NCBI GenBank assembly: GCA_963840785.1
Contig: CAWJAF010000007.1
Coordinates: 62,001 to 126,000 of the forward strand
From: JALYOK01 sp963840785
GTDB lineage: Bacteria > Pseudomonadota > Gammaproteobacteria > Burkholderiales > JALYOK01
Length of the DNA: 64,000 nt
Reading direction: 5' to 3'
The notes beneath the pieces were generated by a model, which worked only from the letters and a program-made list of their open reading frames with translations, ran no database searches and was not told where the DNA came from. Position numbers and translations under genes: made by a program. Below are positions 38,743-48,326 of this stretch, piece by piece (position 1 is the stretch's first letter; each line of letters opens with the position of its first letter).

Positions 38743-40884
38743 ATGAATCACTCTACTAAACCTTGGCTGAATACCACCCGTGCGCTTGCTACATTGGCAT
38801 CGATTTACACGCCCGCGTACGCGCAACAAGCAGCAACCGAGGCCACCATCGAGCTCGATCCAGTGGTCGTTACCGCGACCCGCACCGAACAGAAAAGCTT
38901 CGATGTACCGGGTTCGATTAATGCAATCAATAGCGCGACCATCCAAGACGGCCAGCCGAAAGTTAATCTTTCCGAGCCGCTCGCGCGCGTCCCGGGTATC
39001 GTTGTGCAAAATCGCGGCAACTACGCACAGGATTTGCAAATCTCGTCGCGCGGATTTGGTGGACGATCGACGTTCGGCGTGCGCGGCATTCGCTTGATCG
39101 CCGACGATATTCCCGCCACCATGCCCGACGGCCAAGGCCAAGCGGCGACGTTTAACCTTGATTCGGCAAAACGCATTGAGGTGCTGCGTGGGCCGTTCTC
39201 GGCGCTGTACGGAAACTCGTCCGGCGGCGTGGTTCAAGTATTCACGGAAGATGGCCCGGAGCGCCCAACGCTAACCGGTGATGTGATGTTTGGTTCGTTT
39301 GACACTAGCAAAGTGGGCGTTAAATTTGGCGGCACGACAGGAAGTTTTAACTACGTCGTTTCCGGTTCGCGTTTTGATACCAATGGCTATCGCGACCACA
39401 GCGCGGCCACGCGCGATCATGTGAACGCCAAGCTGAGATACGATATTTCGGATCGCGCGAAAGTGTCGTTGGTGTTGAACTCGTTGCGCCAACCCGATAC
39501 GCAAGATCCGCTTGGTTTAACGCGCGCAGATTTCGACAAAGATCCGAAACAAGCGGCCCTCGCGGAACAGTTTAATACGCGTAAGAGCATCGAAAACGAT
39601 CAGGTTGGTTTGGTGTACGAACAGAAAGTTCGCGACAACGATGTTTTCAAAATTATTGGCTATACCGGCACGCGGCAGGTGGTTCAGTTTTTGGCGATAC
39701 CGGCTGGGCCACAAAACGCAGCGACCCACTCAGGCGGCGTGGTCGATCTCGATCGAGAATTCAGCGGCGTTGACGCGCGCTACACATTCAAGACGGCAAT
39801 CGGCGGGCAACTGTTTTCGCTCACCGGCGGCATTGACTACGACACGATGAAAGAACGCCGTAAAGGATTCAAAAACGTTATCGGCACGCAGCTTGGAGTG
39901 GTCGGCGATCTGAAGCGTAATGAAGACAATACGGTGTCGAACTTTGACCAATACCTGCAAGGCGAGTGGTTACCGAGCGACGATTGGCGAATTTTGGCGG
40001 GCGTTCGGCATAGCGAAGTGAAGTTCGAGTCCCAGGATTTTTTCATTGCGACGGGAAATAGGGACGATAGCGGCGAGAAGAAGTACAGCAACGTCAGCCC
40101 GGTAGTTGGCGTGATCTACAGCATCACACCAAAGCTCAATGTTTACGGAAACTATGGCCAAGGATTCGAAACGCCCACATTTGCGGAACTCGCTTATCGT
40201 TCCGACGGAAACTCCGGCCTCAACTTCGATCTCAAACCCAGCAAAAGCCAGAATTTCGAGCTCGGGTTGAAGTCGATCATCGGCGAAAAAAGTCGTATCA
40301 ATGTTGCGCTATTTCAAGTCAAAACGCGCGACGAGATTACGCTTGCAACGAACGCCGGCGGTCGATCGACATTTCAGAACGCCGGTAAAACTTCGCGCGA
40401 CGGAATTGAAATTGGCATGGAAAGTTCCTTCGGTGCGGGATTCACTGGGCTGCTGTCATATGCTCACCTAAATGCGAAGTTCGACCAATCCTTTACCAGT
40501 TCCAACACCGTGGCGGGCGTCACGACAACAACCACCGTCAATGCCGGAAGCAAGATCCCGGGCGTGCCGAGCGACACCCTTTATGCGGAATTAGGATGGC
40601 GCGGCCAAGTCATGTCCGCCGCGCTCGAGGCACGTTACAACAGCAAAGTTTTCGTGAACGATTCGAATTCAGATAGCGCATCGAGCTACACGGTTGTAAA
40701 TCTGCGCGTTGGATTCGATCAAAAATTCGGCAGCTTTAAATTGAAAGAATTTTTGCGTGTGGACAACGTGTTTGACGAAGGCTATGCGGGTTCGGTGATT
40801 GTTAACGAAGCAAACAGTCGCTTCTTTGAAGCTGCGCCCGAGCGTAACTTTACGATAGGCGTGACCGCCAGTTACGCGTTTTAG
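38743..40884 (+). CDS. TonB-dependent outer membrane receptor (FecA/YncD-like)
   Basis: A 713-residue outer-membrane transporter. A signal peptide ends near PAYAQQ, and a TonB box-like DPVVVTATRTE follows. The plug domain contains GIVVQNRGNYAQDLQISSR and VLRGPFSALYGNSSGG, and the barrel ends in an aromatic residue (ASYAF). The plug resembles iron-citrate type receptors, but the ligand is inferred. It stands alone with a strong downstream hairpin. Confidence 0.9.
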   Translation: MNHSTKPWLNTTRALATLASIYTPAYAQQAATEATIELDPVVVTATRTEQKSFDVPGSINAINSATIQDGQPKVNLSEPLARVPGIVVQNRGNYAQDLQISSRGFGGRSTFGVRGIRLIADDIPATMPDGQGQAATFNLDSAKRIEVLRGPFSALYGNSSGGVVQVFTEDGPERPTLTGDVMFGSFDTSKVGVKFGGTTGSFNYVVSGSRFDTNGYRDHSAATRDHVNAKLRYDISDRAKVSLVLNSLRQPDTQDPLGLTRADFDKDPKQAALAEQFNTRKSIENDQVGLVYEQKVRDNDVFKIIGYTGTRQVVQFLAIPAGPQNAATHSGGVVDLDREFSGVDARYTFKTAIGGQLFSLTGGIDYDTMKERRKGFKNVIGTQLGVVGDLKRNEDNTVSNFDQYLQGEWLPSDDWRILAGVRHSEVKFESQDFFIATGNRDDSGEKKYSNVSPVVGVIYSITPKLNVYGNYGQGFETPTFAELAYRSDGNSGLNFDLKPSKSQNFELGLKSIIGEKSRINVALFQVKTRDEITLATNAGGRSTFQNAGKTSRDGIEIGMESSFGAGFTGLLSYAHLNAKFDQSFTSSNTVAGVTTTTTVNAGSKIPGVPSDTLYAELGWRGQVMSAALEARYNSKVFVNDSNSDSASSYTVVNLRVGFDQKFGSFKLKEFLRVDNVFDEGYAGSVIVNEANSRFFEAAPERNFTIGVTASYAF

Positions 40885-40891
40885 CGGAAAG

Positions 40892-40923
40892 TACGCGGCG
40901 AGAAAACCACCTCTCGCCGCGTA
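40892..40923 (+). terminator. Hairpin after the TonB receptor gene
   Basis: A perfect 12-base-pair stem TACGCGGCGAGA/TCTCGCCGCGTA with an 8-base loop begins seven bases after the stop codon. No long T-run follows. Confidence 0.6.
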
Positions 40924-40981
40924 TTCAACCACGGCGCTTTCCCCGATCGGAACACCTAATCAACTGTCGCTCGGCTGCGAG

Positions 40982-41031
40982 GCAATCCTAGAGCGGCTGT
41001 CACGGCATGTGCAGCCAGAAGCCATCATCGG
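40982..41031 (+). repeat. Weaker copy of the AGGCATGCA dispersed repeat
   Basis: GAGCGGCTGTCACGGCATGT followed by GCAGCCAGAAGCCATCATCGG lines up with the consensus with several changes. It lies between the receptor and hydrolase terminators. Confidence 0.4.
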
Positions 41032-41086
41032 CGCGGGTCTTGGCGGCATGGCATTCAAAGAAGTTGCTTTATGTCTCAGCTAGTAA

Positions 41087-41109
41087 ACGGGCTCTAGCGC
41101 AGAGCCCGT
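41087..41109 (-). terminator. Intrinsic terminator of the hydrolase gene
   Basis: A perfect 9-base-pair stem (ACGGGCTCT/AGAGCCCGT, loop AGCGC) lies 15 bases beyond the hydrolase stop on the minus strand and is followed there by TTTACT. Confidence 0.7.
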
Positions 41110-41123
41110 CCCACTTTATTTCC

Positions 41124-42137
41124 TTACGCCATCAACCACTGCTTGAACCAACCAATGGCGTTGCCGGAGGACAGTGCGAAACCGTTCACATAGGCATCGA
41201 AATGTCCGCCGGGTAAGATCACCAACTTCTTCGGCTCGCGCGCGTTCTCGAATGCGTTGATCGCGACATCGGTCGGCGTGAGCACATCGTTATTCGCGAC
41301 CATCATCAGGAACGGCGTTGGCGCAATTCGCGCGATGTAGGTTGCCGGGCTGTACTCGATAAATTTCTCGATAGACTCCACCGTCACGCGGTTTTCCCAG
41401 CGCGGCGCTTTGGTCTTGCCGGTCTCGGTAAACCACTTGAACGAATCGCTGGTGTTGAGCACGGCGTTGTTGTCTTCCGCGACGACCGGAAGATAATTAA
41501 CTTTGCCGGTCTTGAAGCGCTCGATGCGATCGCTTTCGAGATACTTAATCATGCCCGCGCCCGCCGCGCGCGGAACGATGGCCTGAAAATTGGTGAAGCC
41601 GTCCACCAGCGGAACTTGGCAGGCGACGACTTTGATGCGCCGATCCAGCGCACCCAGGCAAATCACGTGGCCACCGCTGTACGACGAACCGAATACGCCA
41701 ATCTTGTCCGGGTTCACGTCCGCCTGCGTTTGCGCGAAGCTAATCGCATTGCGAAAATCTTCGATTTGTTCCCACGGGAAAATCTGTCCGCGCGGCTCGC
41801 CTTCGCTCTCACCTTGAAAACGATAATCGAACACGATCGCGATGAAACCGGCATTGGCAAACGCCTGCGCATAATCGGTGAAATACATTTCCTTCACTGC
41901 GCTGAAACCGTGCGCCAGGACGATACAGGGACGCTTGTCGCCACTCTTCATGTCAGCCGGCGCGAATTTGAGGCCTTTGCAGCGCAGCCCCTTGCTCATG
42001 AATTCGATCGGTTGGCCGCCTTCGGCCGCGTTTGCGCCGGGGATAAGGTTCGCCGCGCCGGCGACAACGGTTGCCGCCGTAATGGTCTTGACAAAATCGC
42101 GGCGTGAGAATCCTACGTCAGTTTGCTTCTCGTTCAT
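41124..42137 (-). CDS. Tat-exported alpha/beta hydrolase
   Basis: A 337-residue hydrolase with a twin-arginine signal (FSRRDFVKTITAATVV) for export of the folded protein. The alpha/beta fold is shown by LAHGFSAVKEM (oxyanion region), nucleophile elbow GSSYSGG with Ser152, acid Asp in NNDVLTPTD and catalytic His in PGGHFDAY. The elbow has Ser where the usual GxSxG has its last Gly. It resembles DLH/acetyl xylan esterase-like hydrolases; substrate unknown. Confidence 0.8.
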   Translation of the reverse strand: MNEKQTDVGFSRRDFVKTITAATVVAGAANLIPGANAAEGGQPIEFMSKGLRCKGLKFAPADMKSGDKRPCIVLAHGFSAVKEMYFTDYAQAFANAGFIAIVFDYRFQGESEGEPRGQIFPWEQIEDFRNAISFAQTQADVNPDKIGVFGSSYSGGHVICLGALDRRIKVVACQVPLVDGFTNFQAIVPRAAGAGMIKYLESDRIERFKTGKVNYLPVVAEDNNAVLNTSDSFKWFTETGKTKAPRWENRVTVESIEKFIEYSPATYIARIAPTPFLMMVANNDVLTPTDVAINAFENAREPKKLVILPGGHFDAYVNGFALSSGNAIGWFKQWLMA

Positions 42138-42301
42138 GTCTTCCTCCTAGAAGTGGTTGCCACTAAAAGACTACCGGTAAAGCGCGACACCGGCCGTTGT
42201 GACGGCCTTACTATTCTATCGATAAAAATTACGCGGAGAGTTCCGTGCCAGTGATATCGGCAACTTTATTTTGTAGTCGCATGATCGCCCTCTGAAATTA
42301 C

Positions 42302-43504
42302 TTAGTACAGCAGAAACGCCTCGCGTTCGGCGCGCCACGATGTTTCATCCGGCAACGTGATCGCGTCTAAATCGCTTGGCTTTGCGTTCAAATCATCGAC
42401 CCAATGTCGCAACAATTCGCTGCCGTTGATCAGATCAATCGCGAGTCGATCATGCTCGTATTCGTAGGGAAAATCGCGCCACAAATCGTAATCCGGCTGC
42501 AAGCGCCGCAACGCTTTGAGGGCGAGCGCTTGCAATCGCCACGGCTGAAAAGCGTCGTGATCGTAGGCACCATCATCGACATGGATTTGTACGCCTGAGC
42601 ATAATTTGCCGACATGCTTGTGAAAGGTCGGCTCGAACCAACAGGCACGAAGCTTGCAACCTCGCATCCATTGCGGCGCGAGGCGTTGCATTTCGGTGAG
42701 TAATTTTGTAGCGTCGATATCCGGCGCACCGAATAATTCCAATGGCCGCGTTGTGCCGCGCCCTTCGGAAAGCGTTGTGCCTTCGAGCATCACGGTCCCG
42801 GCATAACAACGCGCCATGGAGGGATTCGGTGCGTTCGGGCTGGGGTTGATCCATGTGCGCTCACCCAGCGGCCAGCCATGGCCCGGTGTGCTATCGGGTT
42901 GCCAACCCTCCATCTTGATCACGCGATAATCGACGTCAAGTTTTAGAGAATCGACAAACCATGTCGCCAGCTCGCCCATGGTCAGGCCATGTCGCATCGG
43001 CATTGGCCCGGCACCGACAAAACTTTCCCAACCCGCACGCAAGCGCAAACCCTCCACGGGCCTTCCCGCGGGATTGGGTCGATCGAGAATCCACACAGAT
43101 TTTTTTGCCTTCGCCGCTTCTTCCAGCACGTAACGCAAGGTTGTGATGAACGTGTATATGCGGCAGCCCAAGTCTTGCAGATCGACTAACAACACATCGA
43201 ACGTATCCATCATCGCGGCCGTCGGGCGGCGAACTTTCCCGTAAAGACTGAACACCGGAATGTCGTGAACAGGATCGTTGAAATCCGCCGACTCAACCAT
43301 GTTGTCTTGCTTGTCGCCGCGCAAACCATGCTGCGGGCCGAAGGCGGCACTTAGTTTGATATCGCGAAGCGAGGCCAGGGCGTCGAGCGAATGGGTGAGA
43401 TCGTGCGTGACCGACGCCGGATGCGCGAGCAACGCCACGCGGCGTCCCGCGAGCGGCTTGCGTAGCGCGGGATTTTCGAGCAAACGTTCTAAGCCAAATT
43501 TCAT
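42302..43504 (-). CDS. DUF1343 protein, NamZ-like exo-beta-N-acetylmuramidase
   Basis: A 400-residue DUF1343 protein. The family includes Bacillus NamZ (YbbC), an exo-muramidase used in cell-wall recycling. Typical stretches are FGPQHGLRGDKQD, LLVDLQDLGCRIYTFI, LDRPNPAGR and TLSEGRGTTRPLELFGAP. No signal peptide is evident, so it may act in the cytoplasm on imported muropeptides. Its ATG overlaps the stop of the DOMON-like gene by four bases. Confidence 0.85.
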   Translation of the reverse strand: MKFGLERLLENPALRKPLAGRRVALLAHPASVTHDLTHSLDALASLRDIKLSAAFGPQHGLRGDKQDNMVESADFNDPVHDIPVFSLYGKVRRPTAAMMDTFDVLLVDLQDLGCRIYTFITTLRYVLEEAAKAKKSVWILDRPNPAGRPVEGLRLRAGWESFVGAGPMPMRHGLTMGELATWFVDSLKLDVDYRVIKMEGWQPDSTPGHGWPLGERTWINPSPNAPNPSMARCYAGTVMLEGTTLSEGRGTTRPLELFGAPDIDATKLLTEMQRLAPQWMRGCKLRACWFEPTFHKHVGKLCSGVQIHVDDGAYDHDAFQPWRLQALALKALRRLQPDYDLWRDFPYEYEHDRLAIDLINGSELLRHWVDDLNAKPSDLDAITLPDETSWRAEREAFLLY

Positions 43505-44058
43505 TGAGAATTTTTCAAACGATTTAAAGTGAGCGCAAAACTGTCGGGATGATGAAAATCCGGCTTGCCGGGCGGATGCTTGAGCGCCCAGTAGGATAGC
43601 GCGCCGTCGCTTTCTTCGATCACGGCAGATAATGCTAGACGTAACTCGGCGTGATCTCTCAAATTGGAAATTGCTGTCAGGTCAAGTACCACATTCACCA
43701 CCAAGTTGTTGGCGCCGCAGTCCGTGGCAATGATCGGTGGCGTTCCATCGATTGACTGCATGCCATAACGGTAGGAATCGAATTGGTAAATCGCCCATTC
43801 GCTGGATGGCGCAAAGTTGAATTCGAGATAGCCCTCATTTTGCGGGATCGAGACAAACGCCTCGAAGCAAGTGTGTCGCCACAAGTTATCGGCGCGCCGC
43901 GGCGCGCTTTCGTTGGCAACTCGGAGTTTGCCAATGTCGCCGGTGAGCGAATATTGGATATCTACTGTTTGCGCCGACGAACGGCGCACGTGAGCAGCCA
44001 GTGTTCGCAGGCTCGAACAAGGGGTTTTCGGATGGGAGTAAAGGCTAACGCTACGCAT
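43501..44058 (-). CDS. DOMON-like domain protein
   Basis: About 185 residues with a beta-sandwich DOMON-like domain: RRADNLWRHTCFEAFVS, YLEFNFAPSSEWAIYQFD, YWALKHPPGKPDFHHPD. These domains bind haem or sugars in related proteins; the role of this cytosolic-looking form is unknown. The start at 44058 (MRSVSLYSHP) is chosen because the upstream in-frame extension looks non-coding. Translation is coupled to the downstream NamZ-like gene. Confidence 0.78.
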   Translation of the reverse strand: MRSVSLYSHPKTPCSSLRTLAAHVRRSSAQTVDIQYSLTGDIGKLRVANESAPRRADNLWRHTCFEAFVSIPQNEGYLEFNFAPSSEWAIYQFDSYRYGMQSIDGTPPIIATDCGANNLVVNVVLDLTAISNLRDHAELRLALSAVIEESDGALSYWALKHPPGKPDFHHPDSFALTLNRLKNSQ

Positions 44059-44434
44059 GTCGCATTTTAGCGGTTCTTCGCGACTGCATTGGCGATGCCG
44101 GGCGTGGAGCGCGAATATTTGCCATGATCGCAATGGGTTTGCATAGGACACTTCGACTCGCTCGGCAAACGTGACATGTAAATTCTTACAGGTGCCTGAA
44201 ACGGCGCATGAATACTAGCGTTTCAGCCTCGACAGCCCGAAAGCCGCTCTGTATATGACTCACAGGCCGTTAGCATTTTTAAAAGATTCACTTTACAGCT
44301 AGCGAATCGCGGGATCAAAATGTATCAAATCGTGGCATGGCGATTCACAACGCAAAAATATTCATGCAAAAAAGCAATGAAGATACCGAACAAGTCGCTC
44401 GGATAGCTTCGAATAACAGAAAAAGGAGAGCATC
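44059..44434. other. Gene-free divergent region of 376 bases
   Basis: No coding frame is credible. It has an inverted repeat CTGAAACG (44196-44203) / CGTTTCAG (44219-44226), and an AAGGAGA ribosome-binding site ahead of the next gene. It should hold divergent promoters. Confidence 0.5.
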
Positions 44435-47237
44435 ATGATTTTCCAATGGCGGAAACTCGCCTTGCTGGGTTGTACTGTGGGGCTATTCGGCCCGATTTCC
44501 ATATTTAGTGTTCACGCAGCGATCGCACCGCAACGTATTGCGGCGCCAGAAAAAGCGACGGCAATGATGCTAAAACTCCCATTGAGTTTCGAAGAAAACG
44601 TCGGCCAAACAAATGGGAATGCGAAATTCATCGCCCGCGCGCCGGGATTCACGTTATTCGCAACACCCACTGAAATGGTTACGGTCATGAATCCCATTGC
44701 GCCTGCGAAAGAGCGGGCTATCGTGCGGACGCAGCTAGCGGGGGCGGACCGGTCGGCGCGACTTCGCGGAGAAGACGAACAGTCGGTAAAGTCAAATTAC
44801 TTAGTCGGTAACGATCCCAAGAAATGGGTGAGTGGCGCGGCGCACTACGCGCGCGTGCGGCAAGCGGGCGTTTATCCCGGCGTCGATTTGGTTTATCACG
44901 GTGATAACGCCGGTTTGGAATATGACTTTGTCGTTGCGCCGGGGGCTGACCCGACGCGTATTCGGCTGATTTTTTCCGGTACCGAGAAGATCGTCATCGA
45001 CAGCAATGGCGATCTTAAGTTGATTACCAAGCAAGGTGAGTTGACACAACGTAAACCCATTGTTTATCAAGACTTCGATGGTGAGAGGAGGTCCGTTGCG
45101 AGCGAATATGTTCGCCTCGGAAAGCACGAAGTCGGTTTCAAGATCGGCGCTTACGATCGCTTAATTGAACTAGTTATTGATCCGGTCGTGGAATATGCGA
45201 CATATTTTGGTGGATCTGGTAGCGATTTTGCTAAGGCTATCGCCGTTGACAATAGTGGAAACGCGTATATTGCCGGGACGACGAATTCCACAGACTTCCC
45301 CGTTGTAGCGCCCGCGATCAAGGCTACTAATGCTTCCTTTAACACCCTAATTTTCGTATCGAAGATCAATACCGTTACGAACACATTGATTTATTCAACC
45401 TACCTCGGAGGTGCTTTAGGAACTTTTGACGTCTCGGCAATTGCAGTTGACGGCGGTGGATCGCTGTACGTCGCGGGGTCAACGGGTGCGTCAGATTTTC
45501 CTATAGTCAACGGTTTTCAACCCGCAAACGCAGGTGGTGTCGACGCGATTTTGGCGAAACTGAGCCCGTCCGGTGGTTTGATCTCATTTTCTACTTATCT
45601 AGGTGGTAGCTCAAGCGATATAGCGAATGGTCTCGCAATCGATAACAGCGGTAAAGCATACATCGTAGGGCAAACCGATTCCATTGATTTCCCGACCAAA
45701 TCAGCGATGCAAAGCACGATAAATGGACTCGCGGACGCCTACATCGTAAAAATAGACACGGCGGCAAAAACCTTGGTCTATTCCACCTATTTGGGCGGAA
45801 GTTCGCTTGACAAGGCTTTCGGTGTTGCCGTGGATTCCACCGGACATACCTATGTTGCCGGGCAAACATTATCCACCGATTTTCCAACGACCTCGGGCGC
45901 CTACCAGCAAGGGTACCAACAGTTGTCCGTTGGTTCGCCCGATGGTTTTGTATCGAAGATTAGTGCGAATGGGCAATCTCTGGACTACTCGACCTTTCTC
46001 GGCAGACCATCAGTGGGAACGACCGCAAGAGCGGTGGCGCTCAATCTGTCGGGGGGTATTGTCGTCGTAGGCAGTTCAATGTTTGGTTGCCCAGTCAGTG
46101 GCCTCGAGATTGGTACAACCGCGTTCCAAAATGGTTTTTTGGCTTCGTTTGATGCAACCGGATCGACGGTGACCGCGAGTGCTTGTATCGGTGCCGGCCC
46201 GTTGGATGACTTAGCAATTAGTGTGAACGATTCGATTTTTGTTACTGGGCTTGCAACGGGAACAATCCCCATAACCGTCACAACGACTTTACAGCCATCC
46301 AATCGATTTCTTTTTGAAATTTTCCCCCGCTACGAACGCAATTGCCTATGCCTTAGGAATCAACGCGGGTTCTGTCGCACAATTTGACTCAGGCCACCAA
46401 ATTTCGGTCGATTCAACAGGTAATGCATACGTGACCGGCGCTGCTGGGTTGGGAAGCGACCTGCAAGTTACATCCTCAAATTTAGGCGCGGTCGTTAAAG
46501 GTTTTGAGGATACTTTCTTGCTTAAAGTTGGATCAACGCAATCTACAAGCGTAACGTTAGTTGGCCCAACATCGGCTATTAGCGCTGGACAACCCACACA
46601 ACTCACCGCATCGGTCACGGGAACGACATCGGGCAACGTTACATTTAGCGCTGGCACGCTCGTACTTGCAACACAAGCACTGGTAGGTTCGACCGCGACG
46701 TTAAACACTTCATCCTTACCAGTCGGCACCAGCAACGTTGTCGCGGTATATGATGGCGATAATACCCATGATGGAAGCTCATCAGCGCCGGTAACAATTA
46801 CCGTCGCAAAAGCCAAGCCATCCGCCACCCTTGACATGAGCTCGACCGATCCTGATCCGGGCGATAGTGTGACGGCAACGGTGACCGTGAAGGGAGGATT
46901 CAACCCCACTGGAGTCGTAACATTTCGAGTGGATGGCGAAATTAGATTCACATCGGTCCTGACGTCGACTGGGCCGGATAGCGGCACCGCTAGCGGCAAT
47001 TTCACGCCTGAAGGCAAAGGGCTCGCCTCCGGTAATTTTGAGGCCACTTACGAGGGCGACGATAACAACGAAGCCGCGACGACAAACTCGATACGCGTGA
47101 CAACGAATAGCGGAATTTTAGGCGGCCTCGGCGGAGGTGGTTGTACGATTGGCGATGACAGTCGCGACGTTACGTTGCCGATCCTGTTGTTATTGGCGCT
47201 GTGGGGCTTGTGGTGTATCAGAAGGCGCGGTGTTTAA
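44435..47237 (+). pseudogene. Secreted SBBP-repeat and Ig-like protein with JDVT-CTERM sorting tail, one frameshift
   Basis: A long surface or secreted protein of about 930 residues when joined. A signal peptide leads to an N-terminal domain (SFEENVGQTNGNAKFIARA), then repeated blade-like SBBP units of the form YSTYLGGSSxDxAxGxAVDxxGxxYVxGxT. After the break near 46306-46316 (a T-rich run), SBBP repeats resume (FSPATNAIAYALG), then two Ig-like domains. The end is GGGGCTIGDDSRDVTLP, a hydrophobic segment and CIRRRGV, matching the JDVT-CTERM sorting signal. The MrtJ-type protease that handles such tails is not in the window. An AAGGAGA site supports the start. Confidence 0.8.
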
Positions 47238-47264
47238 ATTTAACGACTGAGCATCGCCCTGAAA

Positions 47265-47317
47265 GGCAATACCAATGGGCTTTTCCAGGCATACTACGCC
47301 ACGAACCAGTATCGACC
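47265..47317 (+). repeat. AGGCATGCA dispersed repeat, clear copy
   Basis: CAATACCAATGGGCTTTTCC, then AGGCATACTACGCCACGAA, then CCAGTATCGACC. This and the copy at 28655 are the closest pair. It fills the gap between two convergent genes. Confidence 0.65.
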
Positions 47318-47329
47318 CGCCTCCTGGCG

Positions 47330-48319
47330 CTACTGTTGTTTTATGCCCAGCGCTTTGACGAGTTTGCCATAGCGCTCGTGCTCCGCCTTCAACATCGCCG
47401 CCGCGTCTTGCGGCGTGCTGGCGATAATTTCCGAGCCGCGTTTGGCGATTTCGTCGGCTAATAATTTCAGCGCTGCGCGGATTTCGTCGTTGAGTTTTTT
47501 TACGATGGTGAGCGGCGTTCCGCGCGGCGCGACGTAGCCGTTCAGCGTTGACTCAGCGAAGCCGGGTACGCCGGATTCGGCGAGCGTGGGGTAATCGGGG
47601 AACGCGGCTAAACGCTTTTCGCTGGTGGTGGCAAGCACGCGCAGCTTACCGTCGCGTACAAATGAGATTGTGCCGGCGACGAAGCCAAAGCACATATCGA
47701 TGTGGCCACCCATTAAATCTTGCAGCGCCGGCGTTTCGCCTTTGTAGGGAATTTGCACGATGTCGACATCGGCGAGATGGCGCAATTTTTCGCCCATGAT
47801 GTGTTGCGGGCTGCCGTCGCCGGAGGTCGCATAGGTGAGCTTGCCGGGATTTTTCTTCGCCGCGCCGAGTAAATCTTTGACGGAGCGAATCCGCGAATTT
47901 GACGACACCACCAATAGCGCGGGGCCGCGCGCGCTGATGATGATCGGATCAAAATCCTTGAGCGAATCGAAGCCTGAATTTTTGACGATGTGTGGATTCA
48001 CGGCGATGATGTGGCTGGTGATGTAGAGAATCGTGTAGCCGTCCGGCGCTGCTTTGGCGACCGAGGCGGCGGCGATGTTGCCGCCGGCGCCGGGGCGATT
48101 TTCGATCACGACTTGTTGGCCCATTCGCGTTGAAAGAATTTGTCCGACCTGGCGCGCGTTGACGTCCGAGCTAGAGCCCGCGGGAAACGGCACGATCAGG
48201 TGTATCGGTTTCGACGGATAATTTTCTGCGGAAGCGATAATGGATATTGCAGTCAAAAATGCCAGCAAAAAAATCGAGGTGCAATTTCGAATCATCGCTA
48301 ATTGAGTTAGGGCACGCAT
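47330..48319 (-). CDS. Bug/TctC-family periplasmic substrate-binding protein
   Basis: A 329-residue exported binding protein of the tripartite tricarboxylate (TTT) family, abundant in betaproteobacteria. Signal (IFLLAFLTAISIIASAENYP) then the family stretches YPSKPIHLIVPFPAGSSSD, VIENRPGAGGN and PYKGETPALQDLMGGHID. TTT proteins bind carboxylates. No TctA/TctB membrane genes are here, as is common for orphan Bug proteins. It lies seven bases after an enolase-superfamily gene, so a sugar acid is a plausible ligand. ATG 48295 (MIRNCTS) is an alternative start. Confidence 0.9.
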   Translation of the reverse strand: MRALTQLAMIRNCTSIFLLAFLTAISIIASAENYPSKPIHLIVPFPAGSSSDVNARQVGQILSTRMGQQVVIENRPGAGGNIAAASVAKAAPDGYTILYITSHIIAVNPHIVKNSGFDSLKDFDPIIISARGPALLVVSSNSRIRSVKDLLGAAKKNPGKLTYATSGDGSPQHIMGEKLRHLADVDIVQIPYKGETPALQDLMGGHIDMCFGFVAGTISFVRDGKLRVLATTSEKRLAAFPDYPTLAESGVPGFAESTLNGYVAPRGTPLTIVKKLNDEIRAALKLLADEIAKRGSEIIASTPQDAAAMLKAEHERYGKLVKALGIKQQ

Positions 48320-48326
48320 CTTTTTT

